Origin: Sphingomonas sp. CCH9-E2
Lineage (GTDB): Bacteria; Pseudomonadota; Alphaproteobacteria; Sphingomonadales; Sphingomonadaceae
Reading direction: 5' to 3'
DNA length: 64,000 nucleotides
Assembly (NCBI RefSeq): GCF_001557215.1
Contig: NZ_LSJM01000305.1
Span: forward strand, 5,856 to 69,855
Below the pieces are notes generated by a model. The model worked only from the letters and a program-made list of their open reading frames with translations. It had not been told where the DNA came from and searched no databases. The position numbers were made by a program, and so were the translations under genes. Shown here piece after piece: positions 7,579 through 16,263 of this stretch (the stretch's first letter is position 1; every line of letters begins with the position of its first letter).

Positions 7579-7853
7579 TGTCGACTCGCGTCGGCCATCA
7601 CATCGAAGGGTTTGAGGCAGCGATCCATGGCAGCCTCGGGCAGCCCATCCTGCTCGGCGGCGCGCCGCGCGGGCTGGCGATCGTCAACGGCACGATCGCC
7701 GCAGCGATCGGGCTGGGCCTCCAGCAATGGCTGGTCGGGCTGGCCCTCTGGGCGGTCGGGCACAGCGTCGCGGTGTTCGCAGCGCGCCGCGACCCGGACT
7801 TCGCGCCGGTCCTGCTCCGCCATCTCCGCCAGAGGAGCTATCTCGCATGCTGA
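7578..7853 (+). CDS. trbD: Conjugal transfer protein TrbD (VirB3 family)
   Basis: The 91-aa inner-membrane protein contains two hydrophobic segments (AIVNGTIAAAIGLG and WLVGLALWAVGHSVAVF) preceded by the conserved PILLGGAPR of VirB3 proteins and followed by a basic C-terminus. VirB3/TrbD works with the TrbE ATPase, and the genes overlap (the trbE ATG is 7 nt inside). The ATG at 7578 is coupled to the trbC stop. Confidence 0.88.
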   Translation: MSTRVGHHIEGFEAAIHGSLGQPILLGGAPRGLAIVNGTIAAAIGLGLQQWLVGLALWAVGHSVAVFAARRDPDFAPVLLRHLRQRSYLAC

Positions 7854-10291
7854 GCTTGCGCGAATATCGCCAGTGCGCCGACCGGCTCGCCGATCATCTC
7901 CCTTGGGCAGCGCTCGTCGCACCGGGCGTAGTGCTCAACAAGGACGGCAGCTTTCAGCGCACGCTTCGCTTCCGCGGGCCGGATCTGGAAAGCGCGACCG
8001 AGGCCGAACTGGTCGGCGCCTGCGCCCGCGCCAACAATGTGCTCAAGCGGTTCGGATCGGGCTGGGCCCTGTTCTTCGAGGCCGAGCGTGTCGAGGCGCT
8101 CGCCTATCCGGCGAGCGCCTTTCCCGATGCCGCTTCCTGGCTGGTCGACGAGGAGCGCCGCGCCACCTTCGAAGCAGAGGGCGCGCATTATGAAAGCCAC
8201 TATCACCTGACGCTCACCTTCCTGCCGCCGGCCGATGCGAGCGATGCTGCCGGCCGGTCGCTGGTCGAGCGCAACGAAGAGGTCGATGGTCGCGACTGGC
8301 GCATGGCGCTGGCCGGCTTCATCGCGGAGACCGACCGTGTGCTCGATCTCTTCGCGGGCTTCATGCCTGAGGTACGCGGGCTCTCCTCCGAGGAGACGCT
8401 TGCATATCTTCATGCCTGCATTTCGACCCGCTGCCAGCCGGTCGCGGTGCCCGAGACGCCGATGTATCTCGACGGGCTGCTCGCCGATACGCCACTGGTC
8501 GGTGGGCTGGAGCCGAAGCTCGGCGACCGGCATCTGCGTACCATCACCGTGCTCGGCTTCCCCAATATGAGCCGTCCGGGAATCCTCGACGCGCTGAACG
8601 CCTCGGACTTTGGCTATCGCTGGGTCACCCGCTTCATCGCGCTCGACAAGACCGACGCGACCAAGGCGCTGACCAGGATCCGGCGCCAATGGTTCAACAA
8701 GCGCAAGTCGATCACCGCGATGCTGCGCGAGGTGATGTACAATCAGCCGGCGCAGCTGCTCGATAGCGACGCTGACAACAAGGTTGTCGACGCCGACCAG
8801 GCTTTGCAGGCGCTCGGCGCAGATTATGTCGCGTTCGGCTATCTGACCGTCACGATCACCGTCTCGGACGTGGACCGTATGCGCGCCGACGAGAAGGTCC
8901 GCGCGGTCGAGCGGATCGTCAACGGCCTCGGCTTCACCTGCGTGCGCGAGGGCGTCAACGCGGTTGAGGCATGGCTGTCCTCACTGCCCGGCCACACCTA
9001 TGCCAATGTCCGGCAGCCGCTGGTCCATACCCTCAATCTCGCCCATCTGATGCCGCTCTCGGCGATCTGGGCGGGGCCGGTCACCAATGCCCATCTCGGC
9101 GGGCCGCCGCTACTGGTCGCTCAGACCGCGGGCACGACGCCGTTCCGCTTATCGACCCATGTCGGGGATGTCGGCCATATGCTGGTGGTGGGGCCGACCG
9201 GCGCGGGCAAGTCGGTGCTGTTGGCGCTGATCGCGCTGCAGTTCCGGCGCTATCCGAGTGCCCAGCTCTACATCTTCGACAAGGGCTTTTCCGCACGCGC
9301 CGCGGTGCTCGCTATGGGCGGCGCGCATCACGCGCTCGGCTTGGGAAGCGGCGCAGGGAAGGACGGAGGAAGTGGGCTCGCCTTTCAGCCGCTGCGGAAG
9401 ATCGACGATACCGATGAGCGTAGCTGGGCGGCGGAATGGATTGCAGCGCTGCTCGCGCACGAGAAGGTCCTCGTCACCCCGGAGGTCAAGGAAGCGGTCT
9501 GGTCGGCGCTGGGCTCGCTCGCCTCAGCACCGGTCGAGGAGCGGACGCTGACGGGGTTTACGCTGCTGCTCCAGTCGAATGCACTGCGGACCGCGCTGAC
9601 CGCCTATACGCTCGATGGCCCTTATGGCCGGCTGCTCGATGCTGCCGAACAGGCGCTGGCGCTCTCCGATATCCAATGCTTCGAGACCGAGGCGCTGATG
9701 GCCCAGTCGGGTGTGGTCGCACCGGTCCTGACCTATCTGTTCCACCGGCTTGAGGAGCGCTTCGACGGTCGTCCGACGCTGCTGATCCTCGACGAGGCCT
9801 GGATCTTCCTCGACCATCCGCTGTTCGCCGCGCGCATCCGCGAATGGCTGAAGACGCTGCGCAAGAAGAACGTCGCGGTGCTGTTCGCGACGCAGAGCCT
9901 GGCCGATATCGCCGACAGCAGCATCGCGCCCGCGATCATCGAGAGCTGCCCGCAGCGCATCCTGCTTCCCAACGACCGGGCGATCGAGCCGCAGAGCCAG
10001 GCCGCTTATCAGCGCTTCGGACTCAATGCGCGGCAGATCGAGCTCGTCGCGCGGGCTACGCCCAAGCGGCATTACTATCTCCAGTCCGCCCGCGGAAATC
10101 GCCTGTTCGAGCTCGGCCTGGGACCGATCGCGCTCACCCTCTGCGGCGCCTCTGATCCGGACAGCCAGCAGCAGATCGATGCGCTGCTCACCGAACGTGG
10201 CGCAAGCGCCTTCGCCGCCGAATTCCTCGCCTCGCGCGACCTCGCATGGGCCGCCGCGCTGCTCGGCGACTTCATTCCCCCGGTTCGCTGA
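7847..10291 (+). CDS. trbE: Conjugal transfer ATPase TrbE (VirB4 family)
   Basis: The 814-aa protein is the largest T4SS ATPase, at the cytoplasmic face of the inner membrane. The N-terminal half is the CagE/TrbE/VirB4 domain. Walker A VGPTGAGKSVLL is near residue 447 and Walker B LLILDEAWIFLD near 643, followed by the VLFATQSLADI motif of VirB4 proteins. The ATG at 7847 has AGAGGAG upstream and yields the typical start MLSLREYR. It lies between trbD (overlapping) and trbJ (25 nt downstream). Confidence 0.95.
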   Translation: MLSLREYRQCADRLADHLPWAALVAPGVVLNKDGSFQRTLRFRGPDLESATEAELVGACARANNVLKRFGSGWALFFEAERVEALAYPASAFPDAASWLVDEERRATFEAEGAHYESHYHLTLTFLPPADASDAAGRSLVERNEEVDGRDWRMALAGFIAETDRVLDLFAGFMPEVRGLSSEETLAYLHACISTRCQPVAVPETPMYLDGLLADTPLVGGLEPKLGDRHLRTITVLGFPNMSRPGILDALNASDFGYRWVTRFIALDKTDATKALTRIRRQWFNKRKSITAMLREVMYNQPAQLLDSDADNKVVDADQALQALGADYVAFGYLTVTITVSDVDRMRADEKVRAVERIVNGLGFTCVREGVNAVEAWLSSLPGHTYANVRQPLVHTLNLAHLMPLSAIWAGPVTNAHLGGPPLLVAQTAGTTPFRLSTHVGDVGHMLVVGPTGAGKSVLLALIALQFRRYPSAQLYIFDKGFSARAAVLAMGGAHHALGLGSGAGKDGGSGLAFQPLRKIDDTDERSWAAEWIAALLAHEKVLVTPEVKEAVWSALGSLASAPVEERTLTGFTLLLQSNALRTALTAYTLDGPYGRLLDAAEQALALSDIQCFETEALMAQSGVVAPVLTYLFHRLEERFDGRPTLLILDEAWIFLDHPLFAARIREWLKTLRKKNVAVLFATQSLADIADSSIAPAIIESCPQRILLPNDRAIEPQSQAAYQRFGLNARQIELVARATPKRHYYLQSARGNRLFELGLGPIALTLCGASDPDSQQQIDALLTERGASAFAAEFLASRDLAWAAALLGDFIPPVR

Positions 10292-10316
10292 CCCTCTAAC
10301 CGAAAGGAGAACACCC

Positions 10317-11072
10317 ATGTCCCAGCGAAACCTCCGCCGACACTTCTCGAAGTATCTCGTCGCCACAGCGCTCGCGCTCGGCAGCGCCGGTTCGCTCGGC
10401 ATGGCGCTACATGCGCCGCCGGCGCGGGCGCAGATCACCGTGTTCGATCCGTCGAACTATTCGCAGAACCTGCTCACTGCGGCGCGAACGCTCCAGCAAA
10501 TCAACAACCAGATTCAATCGCTCCAGAACCAGGCAACGATGCTGACGAACCAGGCGAAGAATCTGAGCCGGATCGACTTCCCCGAACTCCAGGCGCTGAC
10601 CCGGACACTACAGCAGATCGACCGGCTGATGGGCCAGGCGCAAGGGATCGGCTTTCGGGTCGATAATGTCGACAGCGAGTTCCGGCGGCTGTTTCCGCAG
10701 AGCTTCGACCAGGCGCTGACCACCAACGATCTTGTCGTCGGTGCCCGGACTCGCCTCGACACCTCGGTCGCCGCGTTCAATCGGACGATGCAGGTGCAGG
10801 CGCAGGTTGTCGGCAATGTCGCTGCCGATGCACAGGCGCTCGCCGCGATCGTGGCGAAGAGCCAGGGCGCCGAGGGCGGACTCCAGGCGCAACAGGCGAC
10901 CAACCAGTTGCTGGCGCTCACCGCCAAGCAGCAGTTCCAGATCCAGAACATGATGGCGGCGCAGTACCGTGTCGAGACGCTCGAAGCGTCGCGCCGCGCT
11001 CAGGCCCAGGCCGAGGCGCAGGCCGCCACTCGAAAGTTCCTCGGCAACGGCACGGCCTACCACCCTCGCTAG
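10317..11072 (+). CDS. trbJ: Conjugal transfer protein TrbJ (VirB5 family)
   Basis: The 251-aa secreted minor pilus component has a long signal peptide (basic N-terminus, hydrophobic core, cleavage after ARA near residue 40), followed by a Gln/Asn-rich helical body (AARTLQQINNQIQSLQNQ) typical of VirB5/TrbJ. The ATG at 10317 is preceded by GAAAGGAGA. No trbK entry-exclusion gene follows; instead there is a spacer of about 114 nt with a hairpin before trbL. Confidence 0.9.
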   Translation: MSQRNLRRHFSKYLVATALALGSAGSLGMALHAPPARAQITVFDPSNYSQNLLTAARTLQQINNQIQSLQNQATMLTNQAKNLSRIDFPELQALTRTLQQIDRLMGQAQGIGFRVDNVDSEFRRLFPQSFDQALTTNDLVVGARTRLDTSVAAFNRTMQVQAQVVGNVAADAQALAAIVAKSQGAEGGLQAQQATNQLLALTAKQQFQIQNMMAAQYRVETLEASRRAQAQAEAQAATRKFLGNGTAYHPR

Positions 11073-11089
11073 GGGCCTCCCGTCCGAGC

Positions 11090-11123
11090 GTGACGGCGGG
11101 CGCTGCCCTCGGTTCGCCGTCAC
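11090..11123 (+). other. Hairpin in the trbJ-trbL spacer
   Basis: GTGACGGCG (11090-11098) pairs with CGCCGTCAC (11115-11123), a perfect 9-bp stem with a 16-nt loop and no T-run. It lies in the only sizeable gap inside the trb operon, where trbK is usually found. It could stabilise mRNA or attenuate distal gene expression. The structure is seen; the function is inferred. Confidence 0.45.
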
Positions 11124-11192
11124 CCCGCGGGGCGCGTCTCCGGTTCCCCGAGCGCGCTCCGCGGGACTTCTCCCCGCCGACAGGAAATGACC

Positions 11193-12497
11193 ATGACCGA
11201 CCTCAACGTCATCGACCAGTTCCTGCAGGCGTTCATTCGCTACATCGACAGCGGGTTCGGCTTGCTGGGCGGCGATGTCCATTTTCTGGCGGCGACGCTG
11301 ATCGGCATCGACATCACGCTGGCGGGCCTGTTCTGGGCGCTGGGCGGCGAACAGGATGTGATGGGGCGCTTCCTTAAGAAGATCCTCTATGTTGGCGCGT
11401 TCGCCTTCATCCTGAACAGCTTCCCAACCCTCGCGACGATCGTGTTCAACTCGTTCGCTGCGGCCGGGCTGACCGCGGGCGGCGGCACCATCTCGGCCGA
11501 CGATCTGCTCAAGCCGGGCAGGCTGGCCGGAACGGGATTCTCCGCTGCCTGGCCGCTGCTCGAGCAGGTCTCGCAGCTTCTCGGCTTCACGACCTTCTTC
11601 GACAATTTCCTGACGATCGCTGTGCTGCTCTTCGCCTGGGTGCTGGTGATCCTGTCGTTCTTCATCCTCGCGATCCAGCTGTTCATCACGATCCTGGAGT
11701 TCAAGCTGACCACCTTGGCCGGCTTCGTGCTGGTGCCCTTCGCGTTGTGGAACCGCACCAGCTTCCTCGCCGAGCGCGTGCTGGGAAGCGTTGTCAGCTC
11801 AGGCATCAAGGTGATGGTGCTCGCCGTTATCGTTGGGATCGGTTCGAACTACTTCAACGATTTCGTCGGATCCCTACAGGGTCAGGAGCCCGATATCGGG
11901 AAGGCGATGAGCCTGGCGCTCGCCGCACTCACCTTGTTCGGACTCGGCATTTTCGGTCCGAGCATTGCGACCGGCCTGGTCTCCGGTGCGCCTCAGCTCG
12001 GCGCCGGCGCGGTCGCCGGCACGGCGCTCGGTGCCGCCGGCGTCGTTGCGCTGGGTGGTGGTGCCGCCCTTGCCGGTGGACGTGCCATCGGAGGGGCCGC
12101 TCTGGGTGCGGTCCGTGCTGGCACATCGATGGGCTCGGCAGCGTCGACTGCCTACAAGCTCGGCCAGGAGAGCACGGGCTCCACCAGCGTCGGCACCGGG
12201 CTCAAGGGGGTTGCGAGCGCGGCGGGCAGCGCATTGCGCAATCGCGCCGCCGGGGCTTTCGGTATCGGCGAGGCCGCGGCTTCGGGTCGCCAGGCAGCTT
12301 TCGACGCGCTTGCCCACCGGCAGACGCCCGCCACCAGCGGATCCGATCAGGCCGCCGAGCACCAGCCGGCCTGGGCGCAGGCACTGCGCCGCCAGCAGGA
12401 TGCGCGCCATCATCGCCAGGTCGTCGCCCACACCCTGCGCGAGGGCGATCGCGGCGGCGCGTCGGCAACCCCTGACATCAAGGAAAAGGAGGACTGA
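11193..12497 (+). CDS. trbL: Conjugal transfer protein TrbL (VirB6 family)
   Basis: The protein is about 434 aa, a polytopic inner-membrane channel component. Five or more hydrophobic segments lie in the first 290 residues (for example FLTIAVLLFAWVLVILSFFILAIQ), followed by a Gly/Ala-rich segment and a polar, His/Gln-rich C-terminal tail, as in TrbL. Two in-frame ATGs, 11187 and 11193, are possible. The second has AGGAA at a normal distance, while the first abuts it, so 11193 is preferred. trbF follows after 3 nt. Confidence 0.9.
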   Translation: MTDLNVIDQFLQAFIRYIDSGFGLLGGDVHFLAATLIGIDITLAGLFWALGGEQDVMGRFLKKILYVGAFAFILNSFPTLATIVFNSFAAAGLTAGGGTISADDLLKPGRLAGTGFSAAWPLLEQVSQLLGFTTFFDNFLTIAVLLFAWVLVILSFFILAIQLFITILEFKLTTLAGFVLVPFALWNRTSFLAERVLGSVVSSGIKVMVLAVIVGIGSNYFNDFVGSLQGQEPDIGKAMSLALAALTLFGLGIFGPSIATGLVSGAPQLGAGAVAGTALGAAGVVALGGGAALAGGRAIGGAALGAVRAGTSMGSAASTAYKLGQESTGSTSVGTGLKGVASAAGSALRNRAAGAFGIGEAAASGRQAAFDALAHRQTPATSGSDQAAEHQPAWAQALRRQQDARHHRQVVAHTLREGDRGGASATPDIKEKED

Positions 12498-12500
12498 GCG

Positions 12501-13319
12501 ATGCTCTTCAAGCGAAGCGTCCAGCGCTACGGGCGAACGCCCGAACCCGACACGCCCTTTCATCGTGCCGGCCAGCTCTGGGACGAGCGGATCGGATCGG
12601 CGCGCGTCCAGGCGCGCAATTGGCGGCTGATGGCCTTTGGCGGACTGGCGCTCACTACGGCCATGTCGGGCGCGCTGATATGGCAGTCGCTGCAGAGTCG
12701 GGTGACGCCCTATGTCGTCGAGGTCGATCGCCTCGGCGAGGCACGCGCGATCAGCGAAGCCGAGGCTGGGCATCGCCCTACGGACCCCCAGATCTCCTGG
12801 CATCTGGCCCGCTTCATCGAGAAGGTGCGCTCAGTCTCGCTCGACCCGGTGCTGATGCGGCGCGACTGGCTATCGGCCTATGACTTCGCCAGCCAGCGTG
12901 GCGCGGTGTTCCTCGGTGACTATGCGCGGTCGGCGAACCCGTTCGGTGCCATTGGCCAAAAGACGGTATCGGTTCAGGTCACGAGCGTGGTCCGTGCGTC
13001 GGATCAGTCATTTCAGGTGAAGTGGATCGAGACCGCCTTCGACCGGGGCGCGCAGGCGGGAACCTCGCACTGGACCGGCATCCTGACCGTCAAGCTCAAG
13101 CCGCCCGCATCGGCGGAGGTGCTGCGCAAGAATCCGCTCGGCCTCTATGTCGATGCGATCGACTGGAGCCGCGAGATCGAGCCGGCGGCCAACCCGGCGG
13201 TCTCGTCGCGAGCAGCCGCGCGCCCGGTGCAACCGGCCCCCGAAGTTTCGATCACCGCCGCGACTGATGGCGCCGCCTCGGCGAGCCCAATCCCTGCCAA
13301 TCCGGAGAATCGGCAATGA
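12501..13319 (+). CDS. trbF: Conjugal transfer protein TrbF (VirB8 family)
   Basis: The 272-aa inner-membrane scaffold protein has a short cytoplasmic N-terminus, one membrane helix (about residues 40-60, MAFGGLALTTAMSGALIW) and a periplasmic VirB8 domain beginning TPYVVEVDRLGEA. A Pro/Ala-rich extension of about 40 residues ends the protein. AAGGAGGA precedes the ATG. The stop overlaps the trbG start (ATGA). Confidence 0.93.
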   Translation: MLFKRSVQRYGRTPEPDTPFHRAGQLWDERIGSARVQARNWRLMAFGGLALTTAMSGALIWQSLQSRVTPYVVEVDRLGEARAISEAEAGHRPTDPQISWHLARFIEKVRSVSLDPVLMRRDWLSAYDFASQRGAVFLGDYARSANPFGAIGQKTVSVQVTSVVRASDQSFQVKWIETAFDRGAQAGTSHWTGILTVKLKPPASAEVLRKNPLGLYVDAIDWSREIEPAANPAVSSRAAARPVQPAPEVSITAATDGAASASPIPANPENRQ

Positions 13320-14197
13320 AACGCCCCAGCAACTTGCCCACGCTGTTTGCGGTGGCGATTGTCTTGATCGTACCCACCAGCACCTTTGCGCAGCGTTCAA
13401 GCGCCGCCAATGCTCCCCAGCGGACGACATCGACGATCGCCGCGGCAAACCGGGCCGCAACGCGCGAACCGTCTCCGCTGGCCTTTCTCAATGCCGCTGC
13501 GGTCATGCCCTATGCCGAAGGCGCGATCTATCAGGTCTACACCACGCCGGAACGCGTGACCGACATCGTGCTTGAGCCCGGTGAGGTGCTGGGCGCGGTG
13601 GCGAGCGGCGACACGGCGCGCTGGGTGATCGGCGATACCACGAGCGGCGCAGGTGGCAGCAAGCGCGTCCATATCCTCGTGAAGCCCTATGCTGCGGGTC
13701 TCTCCACCAATCTCGTCATCACCACGGATCGGCGGACCTATCATCTCGCGCTCACCAGCGCGCGCAGCGTCGGCATGTCGGCGCTGAGCTGGACCTATCC
13801 GCAGGATGCGTTGCTGGCGATCCAGCGAACCGAGGAAGCGGCGGCTGCGGCTACCCCGGTGGCCGCCGGACTCGACGTCGATCAGCTCCATTTCAACTAT
13901 GCCATCTCCGGGGATACGCCGCGATGGCGGCCGTTGCGCGCGTTCGACGACGGCAGGCAGACCTATATCGAGTTTCCTGCGAGCCTGGCGGTCGGGGAAG
14001 CGCCGCCGCTGTTCCTCGTTGGCGCGAAGGGCGAGGCGCAGCTGGTCAACTACCGCCTGCGCGGACGCTATTATGTGGTCGACAGGATCTTCGACGTTGC
14101 CGAGCTCCGCCTCGGCGCCAAGCGCCAGGAGATCGTCCGGCTTACCCGCATCGATGAAGCCGGGCGCCGCGGTCGGACGAAGGGGAGAGCGTCGTGA
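13316..14197 (+). CDS. trbG: P-type conjugative transfer protein TrbG (VirB9 family)
   Basis: The 293-aa periplasmic/outer-membrane core protein has a signal peptide (LPTLFAVAIVLIVPTSTFA, cleaved near residue 25), then the VirB9/CagX domain with GAIYQVYTTPERVTDIVLEPGE and C-terminal NYRLRGRYYVVDRIFDVAELRLG. It forms the outer-membrane core complex with TrbI. Start and stop both overlap neighbours by 4 nt (ATGA and GTGA), so trbF-trbG-trbI are translationally coupled. No separate trbH gene is present. Confidence 0.94.
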   Translation: MKRPSNLPTLFAVAIVLIVPTSTFAQRSSAANAPQRTTSTIAAANRAATREPSPLAFLNAAAVMPYAEGAIYQVYTTPERVTDIVLEPGEVLGAVASGDTARWVIGDTTSGAGGSKRVHILVKPYAAGLSTNLVITTDRRTYHLALTSARSVGMSALSWTYPQDALLAIQRTEEAAAAATPVAAGLDVDQLHFNYAISGDTPRWRPLRAFDDGRQTYIEFPASLAVGEAPPLFLVGAKGEAQLVNYRLRGRYYVVDRIFDVAELRLGAKRQEIVRLTRIDEAGRRGRTKGRAS

Positions 14198-15423
14198 CTG
14201 CAGAAATCGCTGAGGCGCCCGACGGCGCCGCTTCCATGAGGTCGCCGAAGGTGGATCCCGAGACCCTGGTGCTGCGCGCCCGGCCCGGACGCGCGATCCG
14301 CTTTAAGCGCGGCGTGATCGTGTCGCTCGCCGCGATCGCCGTCGCCGGCGTCGTCGGCACGGCTTGGTTCGCGCTCGAGCCTCGCGCGCTGCATCTCGCC
14401 GCGGACGGCGACGACAAGAACCTCGCGGCCAAGGCGCCGACCGATACACTGGGCGCGCTGCCGGCGAGCTACGATACAGTGCCGAAGCTGGGGCCGCCGC
14501 TGCCCGGAGATTTGGGCAAACCCATCCTCGATCGTCAGCGCCAGCTTGCTGGCGAGGGGATACCACCAGTTCCGCCGGTATCGGCAGTACCGCAAACCGC
14601 CGACGACGCCCGCCAGCGCCGGGCTGCGGAACTCAAGGCGGCGCGTGAATCCGGATTGCTGATCCAGACCGCCGGCCAGCAAGCGCAGGGCGGACCGATG
14701 CCGGCGGGTCCGACGCCGGGACCGCCGCGGTCTGGTGAACAGATCGCCAAGGTCGCAGTCGATGCCGAGCGCGATCCCAACGGCCAGGAGCGCAAAGCCG
14801 ATTTTATCCGTACCCCCGGCAATGCTACCGACATCAACCCGCATGCGGTGACGCCGCGTCCATCGCCGTTCACCCTGTCTACGGGCAGCGTGATCTCGGC
14901 AAGCCTGATCACCGGCCTGAGATCGGACCTGCCGGGTCTCGTGACCGCGCAAGTAACCGAGCGGGTCTTCGACAGCGCGACTGGCAATATCCTGCTGGTA
15001 CCGCAGGGTGCCCGGCTCATCGGCGCATACGACAACGTCGTCGCGTTCGGGCAATGGCGGGCACTGGTCGTATGGCAGCGGATCATCTTCCCCGACGGTA
15101 GTTCGATCCGCCTGGACAACGCGCCGGCCACCGATCCGTCGGGCTATGCCGGGCTAGCCGACAAGGTCGATTTCCATACCTGGGCGCTGCTCAAGGGCGT
15201 GGTGCTGTCGACCCTGCTCGGCGTTGGTTCGGAATTGCAGTTCAGCGGTGAGAGCGATCTGGTCCAGGCCGTGAGGCAGTCGACCCAGCAAAGCGTCTCG
15301 CGCGCCGGCGATCAACTCACTTCGCGGAATCTGCAGATCCAACCGACGATCACCATTCGCCCGGGCGCACCCGTCCGGCTGCTGGTGCATCACGACCTGA
15401 TCCTGAAACCCTGGATGGAGTAA
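14194..15423 (+). CDS. trbI: Conjugal transfer protein TrbI (VirB10 family)
   Basis: The 409-aa envelope-spanning protein has a single membrane helix (about residues 35-57), then a Pro-rich periplasmic linker (GPPLPGDLGK and PPVPPVSAVPQ). The C-terminal VirB10 beta-barrel domain begins around TLSTGSVISASLITGLRSDLPG, with VPQGARLIGAYDN and the end segment IRPGAPVRLLVHHDLIL. The GTG start overlaps trbG. The stop TAATG couples it to the DUF2274-like gene. Confidence 0.95.
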   Translation: MTAEIAEAPDGAASMRSPKVDPETLVLRARPGRAIRFKRGVIVSLAAIAVAGVVGTAWFALEPRALHLAADGDDKNLAAKAPTDTLGALPASYDTVPKLGPPLPGDLGKPILDRQRQLAGEGIPPVPPVSAVPQTADDARQRRAAELKAARESGLLIQTAGQQAQGGPMPAGPTPGPPRSGEQIAKVAVDAERDPNGQERKADFIRTPGNATDINPHAVTPRPSPFTLSTGSVISASLITGLRSDLPGLVTAQVTERVFDSATGNILLVPQGARLIGAYDNVVAFGQWRALVVWQRIIFPDGSSIRLDNAPATDPSGYAGLADKVDFHTWALLKGVVLSTLLGVGSELQFSGESDLVQAVRQSTQQSVSRAGDQLTSRNLQIQPTITIRPGAPVRLLVHHDLILKPWME

Positions 15424-15647
15424 TGGCGATGGCGGACCTACGTCTTCCGCGGCTTCCCGACCGCACCCCGGTGAAGATCAGCATCCAGGTGCCCCCGCAC
15501 CTCTTCGCCGATCTCACGCGATACGCAGCGCTCTACAAGGAGGCCTATAGCCAGGAAGAGGCCGTCGCCGACCTGATCCCGTCCATGCTGACCGCCTTCC
15601 TCGACAGCGACCGGGCCTTCGCGAAAGCCCGGTCGGGTGGGAAGTGA
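15423..15647 (+). CDS. DUF2274-like small protein of the trb operon
   Basis: The 74-aa protein contains LPDRTPVKISIQVPPHLFADLTRYAALY and a second helix with EEAVADLIPSMLTAFLDSDRAF, the arrangement of DUF2274, a small RHH-like family found directly after trbI on Trb-type elements. It may bind DNA and regulate transfer, but its function is not established. The start overlaps the trbI stop, so it belongs to the same operon. Confidence 0.8.
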   Translation: MAMADLRLPRLPDRTPVKISIQVPPHLFADLTRYAALYKEAYSQEEAVADLIPSMLTAFLDSDRAFAKARSGGK

Positions 15648-15652
15648 CCGCC

Positions 15653-15889
15653 ATGGGCACCGCCAGCCTGGATGAGAGATACCCCGCAAACGGGTCGATC
15701 GAGCCGATCAGCGTTCGCATCCCCACCGCCGTTGCCATGACCGGGCTGAGCCGATCGAGGATCTACGAGCTGATCGCTTGTGGCGAAATCCAGATCGCGA
15801 AGGACCGACGGAGCACGCTGATCATCGTCGCCAGTTTGCGGGAGACGGTGCGGCGGAGGATCGTAGACCGAGATTTGCCGACCGGGTAG
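15653..15889 (+). CDS. Excisionase-like helix-turn-helix protein
   Basis: The protein is about 78 aa with a MerR/excisionase-type HTH: IRIPTAVAMTGLSRSRIYELIACGEIQIAKDRRSTLIIV, which is a helix, a turn, a recognition helix and a wing. Such proteins act as recombination directionality factors or local regulators on ICEs. The ATG at 15653 is preferred over a GTG at 15644 because GGGAAG precedes it at a usual distance. It closes the transfer operon. Xis activity is inference; no integrase is in the window. Confidence 0.7.
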   Translation: MGTASLDERYPANGSIEPISVRIPTAVAMTGLSRSRIYELIACGEIQIAKDRRSTLIIVASLRETVRRRIVDRDLPTG

Positions 15890-15943
15890 CGGCCTCGGTC
15901 CGTCGCGTTCCCATAGGCAGGCGGCGAGACACTCGTTCCATTT

Positions 15944-15958
15944 GTTCTTGTTTTGTGC
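15944..15958 (+). promoter_or_regulatory. Possible LexA (SOS) box upstream of the 67-aa gene
   Basis: GTTC-TTGTTTT-GTGC matches the alphaproteobacterial LexA site GTTC-N7-GTTC with one mismatch. A further GTTC lies just upstream at 15935. It sits about 15 bp before the ATG at 15971. SOS control of ICE genes is well known, but a single mismatched site is weak evidence. Confidence 0.3.
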
Positions 15959-15970
15959 CATTTCTTCGGC

Positions 15971-16174
15971 ATGGAACGATTCGCCCCAGAGCCCTCGCGT
16001 GCCGCCATCTCATCCGCCATCCTTGCCGCGCCAGGATGGGCGCGCGTCGGGATCACGATGCCGAATGATCGATTGCGTGCGGAGGCTGCGGAGGAGTTGG
16101 CGCGCGCGATCGTCGATCGGCTACATCACACTGAGCCCAGCCTGGATATGGACCAGTTGACGCTGCCAATCTGA
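15971..16174 (+). CDS. Small DUF6771-like protein
   Basis: The 67-aa protein reads from MERFAPEPSRAAISSAILAAPGW, followed by a helix rich in Arg and Ala (RAEAAEELARAIVDRLH). It resembles the short DUF6771-type proteins common on sphingomonad mobile elements. That assignment is from memory of the pattern and is uncertain. It is separate from the trb operon by about 80 nt, which includes a candidate LexA box. No function is known. Confidence 0.6.
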   Translation: MERFAPEPSRAAISSAILAAPGWARVGITMPNDRLRAEAAEELARAIVDRLHHTEPSLDMDQLTLPI

Positions 16175-16263
16175 CCGCTTTCGGCTTCGAACTTCGGTTC
16201 TCGGTCGATCGCCAGAAGCTGCCGCGCCGAGCTGGGCTAGACGGCTCCGTTTATTGGCCCGGC

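Noticed and set aside
15866..15900. A 7-bp inverted repeat (GACCGAG/CTCGGTC) around the end of the excisionase-like gene as a terminator
   Set aside because: The loop is 21 nt and overlaps the stop codon, with no T-run, so it is not convincing.
16175..16263. A small gene between the 67-aa protein and the MBL gene
   Set aside because: The gap is only 89 bases and holds no start codon with a ribosome-binding site or a credible frame.
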